Assembly (NCBI RefSeq): GCF_018531145.1
Contig: NZ_JAHDSZ010000001.1
Location: forward strand, 372,001 to 436,000
Direction of reading: 5' to 3'
Origin: Canibacter zhuwentaonis
Lineage (GTDB): Bacteria > Actinomycetota > Actinomycetes > Actinomycetales > Microbacteriaceae
DNA: 64,000 nt
Shown here: positions 44,237 through 53,817 of the stretch, piece after piece
Position numbering within the stretch: the stretch's first letter is position 1
Layout: the number at the start of each line of letters is the position of its first letter
Made by a program: the position numbers and the translations under genes
Notes under the pieces: generated by a model
The model's database searches: none
Told to the model about the DNA's origin: nothing
What the model saw: the letters and a program-made list of their open reading frames with translations, nothing else

Positions 44237-45588
44237 TATTTAACCAATCCGGCGCGCGCAATATCGCCCACGGCAACCGTTGTGCTTAAGCCGCCCAGCA
44301 GGTATCCCGCAAGTTCTGTGATGTCGGCTTTGCTAACCGCTGCGATCCGCTCCTGTGCCGTGTCAAGATCCCAGAACTCTCCCGAACCCAATTCTGCCCG
44401 CGCGAGTCTGGCCATTCTTGTTTCTGAGCTCTCAAGCGCAAGCGCGGCGGATCCGCCAAGCTGCCCCACAGCACGCGCGAGTTCAGCATCGCTCACGGGC
44501 TCAGAAGCGATTTTTTCTAGCTCGGTTTTAGCAATTTGGATCACCCGTGCTGCTTTTTCGGGCGCGCACGCGGCGTACATTCCGAACACTCCGCCCGCCG
44601 CATAGCTTGAGCCAAAAGAGTACGCGGTGTATGCTAGCCCGTGTTTTTCACGGATTTCTTGAAACAGCCTGCTTGACATGCCGTCTCCAAAAATCGAGTT
44701 TAACACCGAAAACGCGAAGCGCCGCGAGTCACCACGCTTTAGCCCGGGGCCGCCCAGCAGCAGGTGCACCTGCTCGCTGCTGCGCTGTATAAAGTTTGCT
44801 TCGTGCGGCGCATACTCGGGCGTGGCAACGCTTGCGCGGCGCGGTGCGGGATCCGCCACGAGCGCGCTATCCCAACTCTCACCGGCGGCTGCCACCGATG
44901 AGCTAACCTGTTTTACAAACTCCTCGTGATCAACAGCTCCCGCGGCCGTGACAACAAGCTGCGCCGGGGTGTAGTGCTGCTGATAGTGCTGCCAAACGCT
45001 CTGCCTGTTTGCGGCGCGGATAATTTCGGGAGTTCCCCCTATCGGGCGGCCAAGCGCAGAATCTGGCAGCACGGTTTCAAAAAATGTTTCGTGCGCTAAA
45101 TCTTCGTGATCATCCGCTGCCATTGCGAGTTCTTCAAGAATAACGCCGCGCTCAAGCTCAAATTCGCGCTCATCAAGCACGCTTGCGCACACCATATCGC
45201 TCAGCAGTGCTACAGTGTGCGCAAGATCGGTGTCGCGCACTTTTGCGTGGTAGCAGGTAAACTCTTTTGCCGTCATCGCATTGTGCTGCGCGCCCATCAT
45301 GTCAAACTCTTCTGCTATCTGATAGGCGCTGCGGCTCACGGTTCCTTTAAACAGCAGGTGCTCCAAAAAATGTGTTGACCCCAGGCTGACGGGCTCTGTC
45401 GGCTTGTCTGCCTGCTCGTCTGCCGAGCCAACCCCCACCCAGTATCCCAGCGCAACGCTGCGCATACCGGAAATGTTCTCTGTGAGAATGCGCAGCCCGT
45501 TTGGTAACAGAGTGCGGCGGATCTGCACCCCGTTTAGATTAATACTGAACTCCGGTTGTAAATGCGGCAATAAAATTGGCTCTGTCAT
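44236..45588 (-). CDS. M16-family zinc peptidase (PqqL/insulinase-like)
   Basis: 450-residue inverted-zincin peptidase. The motif HFLEHLLFKGT supplies HxxEH, and the distal glutamate is in ERGVILEELAM. The N-terminal catalytic and C-terminal inactive half-barrels are both present, which is the usual actinobacterial size. It follows pnp in most actinobacteria; here the duplicated secreted-protein cassette has come between them. Start ATG is preceded by GAGGG. The cellular substrate is not known. Confidence 0.92.
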   Translation of the reverse strand: MTEPILLPHLQPEFSINLNGVQIRRTLLPNGLRILTENISGMRSVALGYWVGVGSADEQADKPTEPVSLGSTHFLEHLLFKGTVSRSAYQIAEEFDMMGAQHNAMTAKEFTCYHAKVRDTDLAHTVALLSDMVCASVLDEREFELERGVILEELAMAADDHEDLAHETFFETVLPDSALGRPIGGTPEIIRAANRQSVWQHYQQHYTPAQLVVTAAGAVDHEEFVKQVSSSVAAAGESWDSALVADPAPRRASVATPEYAPHEANFIQRSSEQVHLLLGGPGLKRGDSRRFAFSVLNSIFGDGMSSRLFQEIREKHGLAYTAYSFGSSYAAGGVFGMYAACAPEKAARVIQIAKTELEKIASEPVSDAELARAVGQLGGSAALALESSETRMARLARAELGSGEFWDLDTAQERIAAVSKADITELAGYLLGGLSTTVAVGDIARAGLVK

Positions 45589-45620
45589 GCCCTCTAGAGT
45601 AACTAGCTAAACTGAAAATA

Positions 45621-45654
45621 GGAGGGTGCTAGCCAAAATCGACCAACACCCTCC
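45621..45654 (-). terminator. Hairpin ending the secreted-protein cassette
   Basis: Perfect 8-base stem GGAGGGTG/CACCCTCC with an 18-base loop, just after the small membrane protein gene. On the minus strand it is followed by TATTTTC. Confidence 0.7.
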
Positions 45655-45668
45655 CGACAGCTTAACCG

Positions 45669-45875
45669 CTACACTTTTCGCTCTTTCGCATCCTGATCTA
45701 ATCGCCACAGACCAAACACGCAAAGAGCAGCACCGCCAGCGGCATATAGCCAGCTGTTAATATCCAACCATGTATCGCCGCTTAAAAACGATAATCTATA
45801 ATACAGTGATATTAAAACCTTGAAAACAACCAGTGTCAAAAGAAATTGAAACCATATATTCGTAAAAAGTTTCAT
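45669..45875 (-). CDS. Small two-helix membrane protein, putative immunity protein (copy B)
   Basis: 68 residues with helices at about 8-30 and 42-60, joined by LSFLSGDTWLDINSWLY, and a charged C-terminus (DQDAKERKV). The ATG has AGGAGG 6 bases upstream. It lies 21 bases after the secreted-protein gene on the same strand. It is a clear paralogue of the protein at 46741-46956, sharing the pattern FLSG(D/E)TW and SW(L/I). The role as self-protection against the secreted partner is inferred from gene pairing; no family name is known to me. Confidence 0.72.
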   Translation of the reverse strand: MKLFTNIWFQFLLTLVVFKVLISLYYRLSFLSGDTWLDINSWLYAAGGAALCVFGLWRLDQDAKERKV

Positions 45876-45896
45876 ATTAAACCTCCTAGCATTAAC

Positions 45897-46487
45897 TTAA
45901 AGTTTTCTATGACAAGCAAGTGCTGCCGCACCAAGCGATATCGCTATCCTAGCTGGTCCTCCAAGCGCTCGAACCAAAAAAGGATCAAAGATTCTAGCAA
46001 CAGTTCTTGCAGTTAAACCCCAGTTCCGTGCCCTCACACCCTCTCTTATCGCGCGGAGAATTCCAGGAAACTTGCGAACACTAAACCCAAGCAGGCGGTC
46101 TCCTATACACTCTACGAACTCAGGCACTCCCATGACAGATGCTGTAGCGTATGAATTTTGTTTTTTTCCATCAAGAGAATTAACAGCGTATGCTAATGCA
46201 TAAAAATCGCTAAGCTTACTTTCATAACCTGCAGCCTTTATATATGCTTCATTAACATACACTCGACCTTGATCGTTTACAGGCAGATAATGTGTGAATA
46301 TAAATTCCAGATCAGAAGCAAGCTGATCTATATCTATACTTTCTTGTGTTTGAGAAGAAGCGTGCTGATAGCTATTACTCTCAAAAGTACCAGCTACAGC
46401 CACTCCAGATGTGGCGAAAACAAGCGAAGCAGTCAGTGGTACGCCGACGAGGCACTTCACCATACGCGAGTTACGTAAAATAATCAT
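45897..46487 (-). CDS. Secreted bacteriocin-like protein with C-terminal two-cysteine segment
   Basis: 196 residues, family not identified. A Sec signal peptide covers about 1-32 (basic RNSRMVK, hydrophobic core, cleavage after AVA). Then comes a polar pro-like region (40-120; IDIDQLASDLEFIFTHYL) and a basic, hydrophobic C-terminal 70 residues running from Cys127 (PEFVECIGDRLLG) to Cys192 (GAAALACHRKL), with RNWGLTARTVARI between. The two cysteines could close a disulfide loop. This resembles unnamed secreted Gram-positive proteins proposed to be antimicrobial. It is paired with a small membrane protein. ATG at 46487 is taken from its conservation in the upstream duplicate; AGGGGC precedes it. 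Confidence 0.68.
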   Translation of the reverse strand: MIILRNSRMVKCLVGVPLTASLVFATSGVAVAGTFESNSYQHASSQTQESIDIDQLASDLEFIFTHYLPVNDQGRVYVNEAYIKAAGYESKLSDFYALAYAVNSLDGKKQNSYATASVMGVPEFVECIGDRLLGFSVRKFPGILRAIREGVRARNWGLTARTVARIFDPFLVRALGGPARIAISLGAAALACHRKL

Positions 46488-46632
46488 GCCCCTAGTAGTC
46501 CTTTCTTTGATAGGATATTAATAAGTCTATCGATAATTAATTTGTAGCATAAAAATCACATAAAGTCAAAATCGTTTCAAGCGCAATGTTTTCTAATCGT
46601 ATCTTTCCAAACAGATCATGTTAAATGTCTGT

Positions 46633-46677
46633 ATAAACAAAGCGGAGTCTCGCCCAGCAATAATCCGCTTTGTTTAT
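46633..46677 (-). terminator. Terminator-like hairpin, duplicate of the pnp terminator
   Basis: Perfect 14-base stem ATAAACAAAGCGGA/TCCGCTTTGTTTAT around a 17-base loop. It lies downstream of the copy-A small membrane gene. Its sequence parallels the hairpin after pnp, including the loop bases around GTC-CGC-AGCAA, so it came with the duplication. Confidence 0.8.
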
Positions 46678-46740
46678 GACCATACTAAAGACAAAAGGGG
46701 TCAACTCAAAATAAACTAGTGCTCCGTTACAAACTAAACA

Positions 46741-46956
46741 CTAACCTTTTTTTTCTTGCGCAGAGTCCCATAATCGTTGACCTAACGGCATAGCAAACGT
46801 AGCAACAATCGCAAAGAGAACAGCGAATATCCAACTTTCCAGGTTTACCCACGTCTCACCGCTTAAAAACGGTAATCCTTGAAACACCCCAAACAGAAGT
46901 TTGAAAAAAAGCAGCGACAGAATAAAATCAAATACTGTGAGTAAAGAAATCTTCAT
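46741..46956 (-). CDS. Small two-helix membrane protein, orphan putative immunity protein (copy A)
   Basis: 71 residues from ATG 46956 (MKISLLTVFDF), with GGGGAG seven bases upstream; the longer frame to 46980 is not supported. Helices at about 5-25 and 44-62 are linked by LPFLSGETWVNLESWIF, matching copy B. The C-terminus is charged (WDSAQEKKG). The secreted partner that should precede it has been lost apart from its first codons, and this gene's ATG overlaps the stop of that stub (ATGA). Retention of the membrane gene alone fits protection without production; that is inference. Confidence 0.68.
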   Translation of the reverse strand: MKISLLTVFDFILSLLFFKLLFGVFQGLPFLSGETWVNLESWIFAVLFAIVATFAMPLGQRLWDSAQEKKG

Positions 46957-47051
46957 TTTATTCTCCCCATCAACGGGCAAAATCTATAAAGCAACTTATC
47001 GTTATTGAGCAAAGCAGTATCTAACCGCCTAAAATTGCGTGAAATAATCAT
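46953..47051 (-). pseudogene. Start-codon stub of a lost secreted-protein gene (copy A)
   Basis: 32 codons beginning MIISRNFRR, matching the MIILRNSRM start of copy B, then diverging and stopping in TGA that overlaps the next ATG. The upstream 70-80 bases also match copy B (ATCCTATCAA, then TTTATGCTAC further up). The signal peptide core and mature region are gone, so the product cannot be secreted. Confidence 0.7.
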
Positions 47052-47178
47052 GTAACCAGCAGTCCCTTACTTGATAGGATATCGACGAGTCTAGATAATC
47101 TATTTATACCACAGGTAGCATAAAGTTCATAATTAACACAATCGCAACTCTACTTCAGAACTCCACCCAACAGGAACA

Positions 47179-47223
47179 TAAACAAATACGGAGTCCCGCG
47201 TAGCAAGACTCCGTATTTGTTTA
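47179..47223 (-). terminator. Intrinsic terminator after pnp
   Basis: Perfect 17-base stem (TAAACAAATACGGAGTC and its complement) with an 11-base loop, 17 bases past the pnp stop. It is the probable parent of the similar hairpin at 46633-46677. Confidence 0.82.
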
Positions 47224-47239
47224 ACCTGGTTACTAAGGC

Positions 47240-49483
47240 TTATTCAGCGCTCTCGTCGTTATCATCAGAGGCTGGCATTACCAGCGCGAGTGACAGCTTA
47301 CCGCGATCATCAATCCGGCTCACCTCAACAAGCACTTTCTGACCCACGTTAAGCACCTCTTCAAGGTCATTAACGCGCTTGCCCTCGTTCAGCTTGCGCA
47401 CCTCAGAAATGTGCAAAAGCCCGTCACGCCCTGGCAGCAGCGAAATAAACGCGCCGAGCCCCTCACGCAGGTTTACAACTGTGCCAAGATACTGCTCGCC
47501 AACCTCGGGGTTCTGCGGGTTCGCGATTGCGTTTACCTGCGCAACAGCCGCGTCAGCAGCGCTTGCCTGATCCGCTCCAATATAGACTGTGCCGTCATCA
47601 TCAATTGAGATTTCAGCGCCCGTCTCGTCTTGGATGCCGTTAATGGTTTTACCCTTAGGACCGATCAGCTCGCCGATCTTATCAACCGGGATTTTCACGG
47701 TCACAATACGCGGCGCAGTTGGCGCCATTTCGTCAGGTTCGCTAATAGCCTCGTTAATCAGCTCAAGAATCGTGTCGCGCGCCTCTTTAGCCTGCGACAG
47801 AGCACCCACAAGCACATCCGATGGGATACCGTCAAGTTTAGTGTCAAGCTGGATCGCGGTCACAAAATCACTTGTTCCAGCAACTTTGAAGTCCATATCG
47901 CCGAGCGCATCTTCAGCGCCCAGAATATCTGTCAGGGTTGCATACCTGGTAACGCCGTCAACCTCGTCGCTCACAAGCCCCATTGCGATACCCGCAACCG
48001 GTGCGCGGAGCGGCACACCAGCATTTAGCAGCGCAAGGGTTGAAGCGCACACCGAGCCCATCGAGGTTGAGCCGTTTGATCCCAATGCCTCAGAAACCTG
48101 GCGGATCGCGTAAGGGAACTCCTCACGGCTAGGCAAAACAGGCACTAGCGCCCGCTCTGCCAAGAAACCGTGACCGATTTCCCGGCGCTTAGGGCTGCCC
48201 ACGCGACCTGTCTCACCCGTTGAATAAGGTGGGAAATTGTAGTGGTGCATATAGCGCTTTGCGGTTGCAGGAGACAGCGAATCTATCTGCTGCTCCATCT
48301 TTAGCATATTCAGGGTTGTAACGCCCAGAATCTGAGTTTCACCGCGCTGGAACAGAGCCGATCCGTGCACTCTCGGAATTACCTGCACCTCAGCGTCAAG
48401 AGCCCTGATGTCGCGCAGCCCGCGCCCGTCGATCCGCGCGCCCTCTTTCAAAATGCGCGCGCGCACAATCTGCTTTGTCACCGACTTGTACGCCGCAGCA
48501 ACCTGCGATAGCGCAGTTTCGGGGAGTTCTTCACACTCAACACGCGCAGTAATTTCAGCAACAACGCGCTCTTTTAGCTCGTCATCAGCCTGCTGGCGCT
48601 CCTGCTTGTCTGCGATTTTGTAAATATCTACAAGCTCTGCCGCTGCAAGCTCGGCAACAGCGTTGTACAGCTCGGTTTCGTACGGCGGGAAAACCGGATA
48701 CTCAGCAAGCTCTTTGGCCGCCTGCGCCGCAAGCTCCTGCTGCGCATCCACCAGCACACTAATAAACTTCTTAGATGCTTCAAGACCCTCTGCAACAACG
48801 CTCTCATCGGGTTTACGCGCGCCGTCCTGAATCAGCTCCCAGCTGATCTCGGTCGACTCCGCCTCAACCATCATAATCGCGATGTCTTTTGAGCCGTCAG
48901 CCGCAGTAACCTGCCTTCCTGCAACAACCAGATCAAAAACGGCTTTCTCAAGCTGTTTTGCGGATGGGAAAGCAACCCACTGATCTTCTATAAACGCCAT
49001 ACGCACACCGCCGATTGGCCCGGAGAAAGGCAGACCTGAAATCTGGGTTGCAGCGCTGGCGGCGTTAATTGCTAGCGCGTCATAAAACTCGCCCGGAGCA
49101 ATAGACAGCACAGTTACAACAATCTGCACCTCGTTGCGAAGCCCGTCAATAAACGACGGACGTAGCGGACGGTCAATCAAACGGCAAACAAGAATGGCTT
49201 CTGTGCTCGGGCGACCTTCCCTGCGGAAAAAAGAACCGGGGATTTTACCCGCAGCGTATGCGCGCTCTTCAACATCTACTGTAAGCGGAAAAAAGTCAAA
49301 GTTTTCACGAGGCTGCTTTGAAACGCTAGTAGCGCTCAACAACATTGTTTCCTCGTCTAGGTATGCAGCAACAGCTCCCTGCGCCTGCTGCGCAAGCCTG
49401 CCCGTCTCAAAACGAACAGTACGAGTGCCGAATTTGCCGTTGTCTATTACGGCTTCAGCGAATTTAATTTCAGGACCCTCCAC
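47240..49483 (-). CDS. pnp: Polyribonucleotide nucleotidyltransferase (PNPase)
   Basis: Phosphorolytic 3'-5' exoribonuclease of mRNA decay. 747 residues: first RNase PH domain (about 10-150), linker, second RNase PH domain with [34 protein letters not shown] and [21 protein letters not shown] domain ([17 protein letters not shown]) and an S1 domain ([18 protein letters not shown] to [14 protein letters not shown]) follow. GTG start with AAGGAG upstream. rpsO, its usual upstream neighbour, is not present; the serA gene lies there instead. Confidence 0.97.
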   Translation of the reverse strand: MEGPEIKFAEAVIDNGKFGTRTVRFETGRLAQQAQGAVAAYLDEETMLLSATSVSKQPRENFDFFPLTVDVEERAYAAGKIPGSFFRREGRPSTEAILVCRLIDRPLRPSFIDGLRNEVQIVVTVLSIAPGEFYDALAINAASAATQISGLPFSGPIGGVRMAFIEDQWVAFPSAKQLEKAVFDLVVAGRQVTAADGSKDIAIMMVEAESTEISWELIQDGARKPDESVVAEGLEASKKFISVLVDAQQELAAQAAKELAEYPVFPPYETELYNAVAELAAAELVDIYKIADKQERQQADDELKERVVAEITARVECEELPETALSQVAAAYKSVTKQIVRARILKEGARIDGRGLRDIRALDAEVQVIPRVHGSALFQRGETQILGVTTLNMLKMEQQIDSLSPATAKRYMHHYNFPPYSTGETGRVGSPKRREIGHGFLAERALVPVLPSREEFPYAIRQVSEALGSNGSTSMGSVCASTLALLNAGVPLRAPVAGIAMGLVSDEVDGVTRYATLTDILGAEDALGDMDFKVAGTSDFVTAIQLDTKLDGIPSDVLVGALSQAKEARDTILELINEAISEPDEMAPTAPRIVTVKIPVDKIGELIGPKGKTINGIQDETGAEISIDDDGTVYIGADQASAADAAVAQVNAIANPQNPEVGEQYLGTVVNLREGLGAFISLLPGRDGLLHISEVRKLNEGKRVNDLEEVLNVGQKVLVEVSRIDDRGKLSLALVMPASDDNDESAE

Positions 49484-49638
49484 GGATTCTCCTTATCGTT
49501 CACGAGCGCACCGGACAACTCCCGCTCCTGATCGTCAGTTGAAAACCACCTAAAACAAAGTTTTTTAAGTAATCCACAACCGAAGACCAGCAAATGCGCT
49601 CTTAAGTTTTTGTGTATTAACGGCCTATAAAGCCGGTA

Positions 49639-49671
49639 GGGCGATGATAGAAACTATTTCCACCATCGCCC
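49639..49671 (-). terminator. Hairpin downstream of serA
   Basis: 8-base stem GGGCGATG/CATCGCCC with a weaker outer pairing GGTAGG/CCTACC. It lies about 50 bases beyond the serA stop in the 236-base gap before pnp. No long T-run follows, so efficiency is uncertain. Confidence 0.55.
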
Positions 49672-49719
49672 CAAGCCTACCACCTATAACCATAAAATAA
49701 CCGGTTAAAGGGCAGAGAT

Positions 49720-51306
49720 TTAATCTTCTGTAACGTTTACCGCTTTTACAAGATCCGCCGCAATCACCTCGCGCACCTGCGCAACCTGCCCAGGCGCAAC
49801 CGCACTATCCAGCGCCAAAACCGACAGCGCATGATTGCGTTTTGCATTTCTAGAAATCTGCATCCCGATAATATTAACCCCGGCTTCGCCGAGAATTGTG
49901 CCGTAGCTGGCAACAACTCCGGGACGATCCTGATACCACATAACAAGCAGGTGCGCCGATAACGGCAGCTCCAGCTCATAGCCGTTAATGCCGATTAGCT
50001 TTTCAATCTGCTTTGCGCCGGTGAGCGTGCCAGCAACTTCGATTTGTTCAGCATCGCTCGTTGCGCCACGCAAAATTATTGCGTTTCTGTAGCTGTCAGA
50101 CTCGCTGGTTTTTTCAAAGCGCACCTCAATTCCCCGCTGCTGTGCAAGCAGTGGCGCGTTCACATACGAAACAGGCTCGCTCACTATTCCCGCAAGCACA
50201 CCTTTTAGCGCGGCAAGGCGTAAAACCTCAACCTCGTAAGTGGCAAGCTCTCCTCGCACTTCAACCTCGAGCGACACCACAGGCGCATCCGCAATCGCGG
50301 CAAAAACCTGCCCGAGCTTCTCAGTAAGCGGCAGTCCCGGGCGCACATACGGGTCAATCACCCCGCCTGCAACGTTCACCGCATCGGGCACCAGCTCGCC
50401 CGCGAGTGCGCGCCGCACACTACGCGCAACAGACACCCCGGCTTTCTCCTGCGCCTCTGCCGTGGACGCGCCCAGGTGCGGGGTCAAATGCACCAGCGGA
50501 TGCCCCACCAGTTTATTATCAACGGGCGGCTCCGCTGTGAAAACATCGAGCGCCGCCCCAGCAATCTGCCCCGCTTCAAGCGCCTCAAACAGCGCGGCTT
50601 CGTCAATTAAACCACCGCGAGCCACGTTCACAACGTAGGCGCTGCTCTGCATTGCAGCAAGCTGCTTAACGCCAATCATGCCAACGGTTTCTGACGTGCG
50701 CGGCATATGAATCGTCACAAAGTCTGCGCGCCGCACCAGCTCATCCAACGACACCAGTTGCGCGCCCAGTTGCTGCGCGCGCGCCGCTGAAACATAAGGG
50801 TCATAGGCAATCAGCTCAACGCCAAACCCTTTTAGACGCTCAGCAACCAGCCCGCCAATCCGCCCCAAACCAATAATTCCAACGGTTTTTTCGTAGAGTT
50901 CGATCCCCGTAAAAGCTGCGCGCTGCCATTTGCCAGCTGCCAAAGACGCGTGCGCCTGCGGCAGCTTGCGAGCCAGCGAGAGAATGTGCGCAACTGTGAG
51001 CTCAGCGGCGCTAATCACGTTTGAGGTTGGTGCGTTAACAACCATCACACCCGCCTGTGTGGCGGCAGCAACATCAACGTTATCAAGCCCCACTCCGGCG
51101 CGCGCAATAACCTTTAGTTTTGATGCCCAGCTCAGAGCCTCCGCGTCAATCTGGGTTGCCGACCTGACTATTACCGCGTCAGTATCCGCTATTGCACCGC
51201 GCAGCGCGTCACGATCGGTGCCGTCAATATTAACGATATTAAAACCCTCACCAAACGCGGCAACGGTTGCCGGCGAAAGTTTTTCTGCAAGAAGTATTTT
51301 ATGCAC
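49720..51306 (-). CDS. serA: D-3-phosphoglycerate dehydrogenase
   Basis: First enzyme of serine synthesis, oxidising 3-phosphoglycerate with NAD. 528 residues of the long actinobacterial type. The nucleotide fold shows GIIGLGRIGGLVAERL, the active-site region VNVARGGLIDEAALFEAL, and HLGASTAEAQEKAG. A C-terminal intervening domain (about 320-450) and an ACT domain at the end (RPGVVASYGTILGEAGVNI) allow serine feedback. GTG start, preceded by AAAGAGA. Located downstream of the ilv genes, as in relatives. Confidence 0.96.
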   Translation of the reverse strand: MHKILLAEKLSPATVAAFGEGFNIVNIDGTDRDALRGAIADTDAVIVRSATQIDAEALSWASKLKVIARAGVGLDNVDVAAATQAGVMVVNAPTSNVISAAELTVAHILSLARKLPQAHASLAAGKWQRAAFTGIELYEKTVGIIGLGRIGGLVAERLKGFGVELIAYDPYVSAARAQQLGAQLVSLDELVRRADFVTIHMPRTSETVGMIGVKQLAAMQSSAYVVNVARGGLIDEAALFEALEAGQIAGAALDVFTAEPPVDNKLVGHPLVHLTPHLGASTAEAQEKAGVSVARSVRRALAGELVPDAVNVAGGVIDPYVRPGLPLTEKLGQVFAAIADAPVVSLEVEVRGELATYEVEVLRLAALKGVLAGIVSEPVSYVNAPLLAQQRGIEVRFEKTSESDSYRNAIILRGATSDAEQIEVAGTLTGAKQIEKLIGINGYELELPLSAHLLVMWYQDRPGVVASYGTILGEAGVNIIGMQISRNAKRNHALSVLALDSAVAPGQVAQVREVIAADLVKAVNVTED

Positions 51307-51319
51307 TCTGTCTCTTTCT

Positions 51320-51688
51320 CTATGAAGCTGTAACCGGGCTTAAATAGAGTCCCTGTGGTACTAAGTATAAAAGTTCTATTTGCAAACACGAAAAACCCGC
51401 CAGCCCGCAGCACAACAGCACCGGGTAAACAAACCAGCGCGGCTTAACCGCCCGCGCATACAGTGTTACGCCCGCGGCAATAATAAGCGGCAGCGCAACC
51501 GCTAGCAGCAACAGCACCCAGCCGGCAGCAGAAACAGTTGTGCCCAGGCTCGCGGCAATGCGGATCATCCCAACCAGGTTACCAACTCCGGTTGTTGTGG
51601 CATATAAATATCCCACCAGTAGCAGCGCGGTAAGCACCGTCACAATTATTTTTTGCGGCGTAAAAACGTTTTTAGAATCTTTTTTCAC
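51320..51688 (-). CDS. Small membrane protein between ilv genes and serA (first)
   Basis: 122 residues, family not recognised. Three hydrophobic helices at about 13-32, 55-78 and 85-105. A lysine-rich N-terminus (MKKDSKNVFTPQK) suggests the N-terminus lies inside. It starts 2 bases after the preceding membrane gene's stop, so both are co-transcribed. Nothing in the sequence indicates a catalytic function. The coding status is supported by position, spacing and composition. Confidence 0.6.
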   Translation of the reverse strand: MKKDSKNVFTPQKIIVTVLTALLLVGYLYATTTGVGNLVGMIRIAASLGTTVSAAGWVLLLLAVALPLIIAAGVTLYARAVKPRWFVYPVLLCCGLAGFSCLQIELLYLVPQGLYLSPVTAS

Positions 51689-51690
51689 GG

Positions 51691-52149
51691 CTAAACACCG
51701 CCCTTAAAAAACAGTGGCAGCGGCGCCAACACAACCAGACCAACAGCTAAAACAATAAAAAACAGCTTCCGCTTATTTCTGCCCCAGCACAGAAAAGCGC
51801 TCAGAAACCAGAGCGGGGTTGCAACCGCCGCCATACCGTACAGCACCAGCTGCAGGAAGGAGCCAACAACTCCCGCGGTCTGCGAGGTGAGCTGATTTAA
51901 CTGGCTGTATCCTGCAACTATTACAACCCATGCCCAGCTGTAAAGCATAAAAACACCGCCAAAAACACCGCTGAGCATAACCTCAAAGCTTCTCATTTGC
52001 CCGGGTGTGCCAGCAGCCGCCTCTTCTGGCGCGGATGCGACCGTGGTGTCTAACGCGACCGCGGGTGTGTTTTTAAGAGGGTCTTTTTGCGGCACAGTTT
52101 GCTCTGTAACGCGCCAGGATCCGCTTTTCTCGGTAGTGTTTTCTGTCAC
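51691..52149 (-). CDS. Small membrane protein between ilv genes and serA (second)
   Basis: 152 residues, family not recognised. A disordered Thr/Ala-rich N-terminal 50 residues precede three membrane helices at about 53-78, 92-117 and 128-148. The C-terminus (FFKGGV) is short. It begins about 80 bases after ilvC and abuts the next small membrane gene. Together the pair lies between branched-chain and serine synthesis genes, but no sequence feature ties them to transport of these amino acids. Confidence 0.6.
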   Translation of the reverse strand: MTENTTEKSGSWRVTEQTVPQKDPLKNTPAVALDTTVASAPEEAAAGTPGQMRSFEVMLSGVFGGVFMLYSWAWVVIVAGYSQLNQLTSQTAGVVGSFLQLVLYGMAAVATPLWFLSAFLCWGRNKRKLFFIVLAVGLVVLAPLPLFFKGGV

Positions 52150-52230
52150 AGTTTAGCCTCTGTTTGTGTTGTGCTTAAATAATAAGCGGTGGCGAGCCCA
52201 CGCTGCAGCGCAAGACCCACCTCCCAGTGT

Positions 52231-53304
<1,074 letters not shown>

Positions 53305-53817
53305 TTAAAACTCTTTAACAGCACGCTCAGTAATAGACTTTGCACCTCGCCCCATGGCGATAAGTCCGGACTGCGCCAGCTCTTTAATACCGTAGGGCTC
53401 TAGCAGCTGCAACAGCGCCTGCACTTTAGCGCTGTCGCCGGTGATCTCAATGATCAGCGCATCCGCTGTCACATCAACTACGCTGGCGCGAAACAGGTTT
53501 ACCGTTTCAATAATGTGCGAGCGCGTTTGTTTATCGCTTCGCACTTTTACGAGCACGTGCTCGCGCTGCACAGAAGACTCTGGCTTTAACTCAACAATTT
53601 TAATCACGTTGATCAGTTTATTAAGCTGTTTTGTGAGCTGCTCAAGAAGCACCGCGTCCTGATCGGCAACAACTGTAATCCGGCTGAAACCCGGAATATC
53701 TGCCGGGCCAACAGCGAGCGATTCAATATTAAAACCGCGCCTTGCAAACAAGCCCGCAACCCGGGTTAAAATACCGGGTTTATCTTCAACCAATAAACTT
53801 AAAACACTGCGTGACAT
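53305..53817 (-). CDS. ilvN: Acetolactate synthase small (regulatory) subunit
   Basis: 170-residue regulatory subunit that gives valine feedback control to IlvB. The ACT domain is at the N-terminus: RSVLSLLVEDKPGILTRVAG, then FARRGFNIESLAVG and GFSRITVV. The C-terminal ALS_ss domain includes VLVKVRSDKQTR and ALIIEITGDSAKV. The ATG overlaps the ilvB stop by one base (TAATG), ensuring matched synthesis. Confidence 0.96.
   Translation of the reverse strand: MSRSVLSLLVEDKPGILTRVAGLFARRGFNIESLAVGPADIPGFSRITVVADQDAVLLEQLTKQLNKLINVIKIVELKPESSVQREHVLVKVRSDKQTRSHIIETVNLFRASVVDVTADALIIEITGDSAKVQALLQLLEPYGIKELAQSGLIAMGRGAKSITERAVKEF

Noticed and set aside
47589-48113. Long frame antisense to pnp
   Set aside because: It mirrors the codon pattern of pnp, has no ribosome site and no recognisable motif. 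The same holds for the other long antisense frames over pepN, ilvD, trpE and ftsK.
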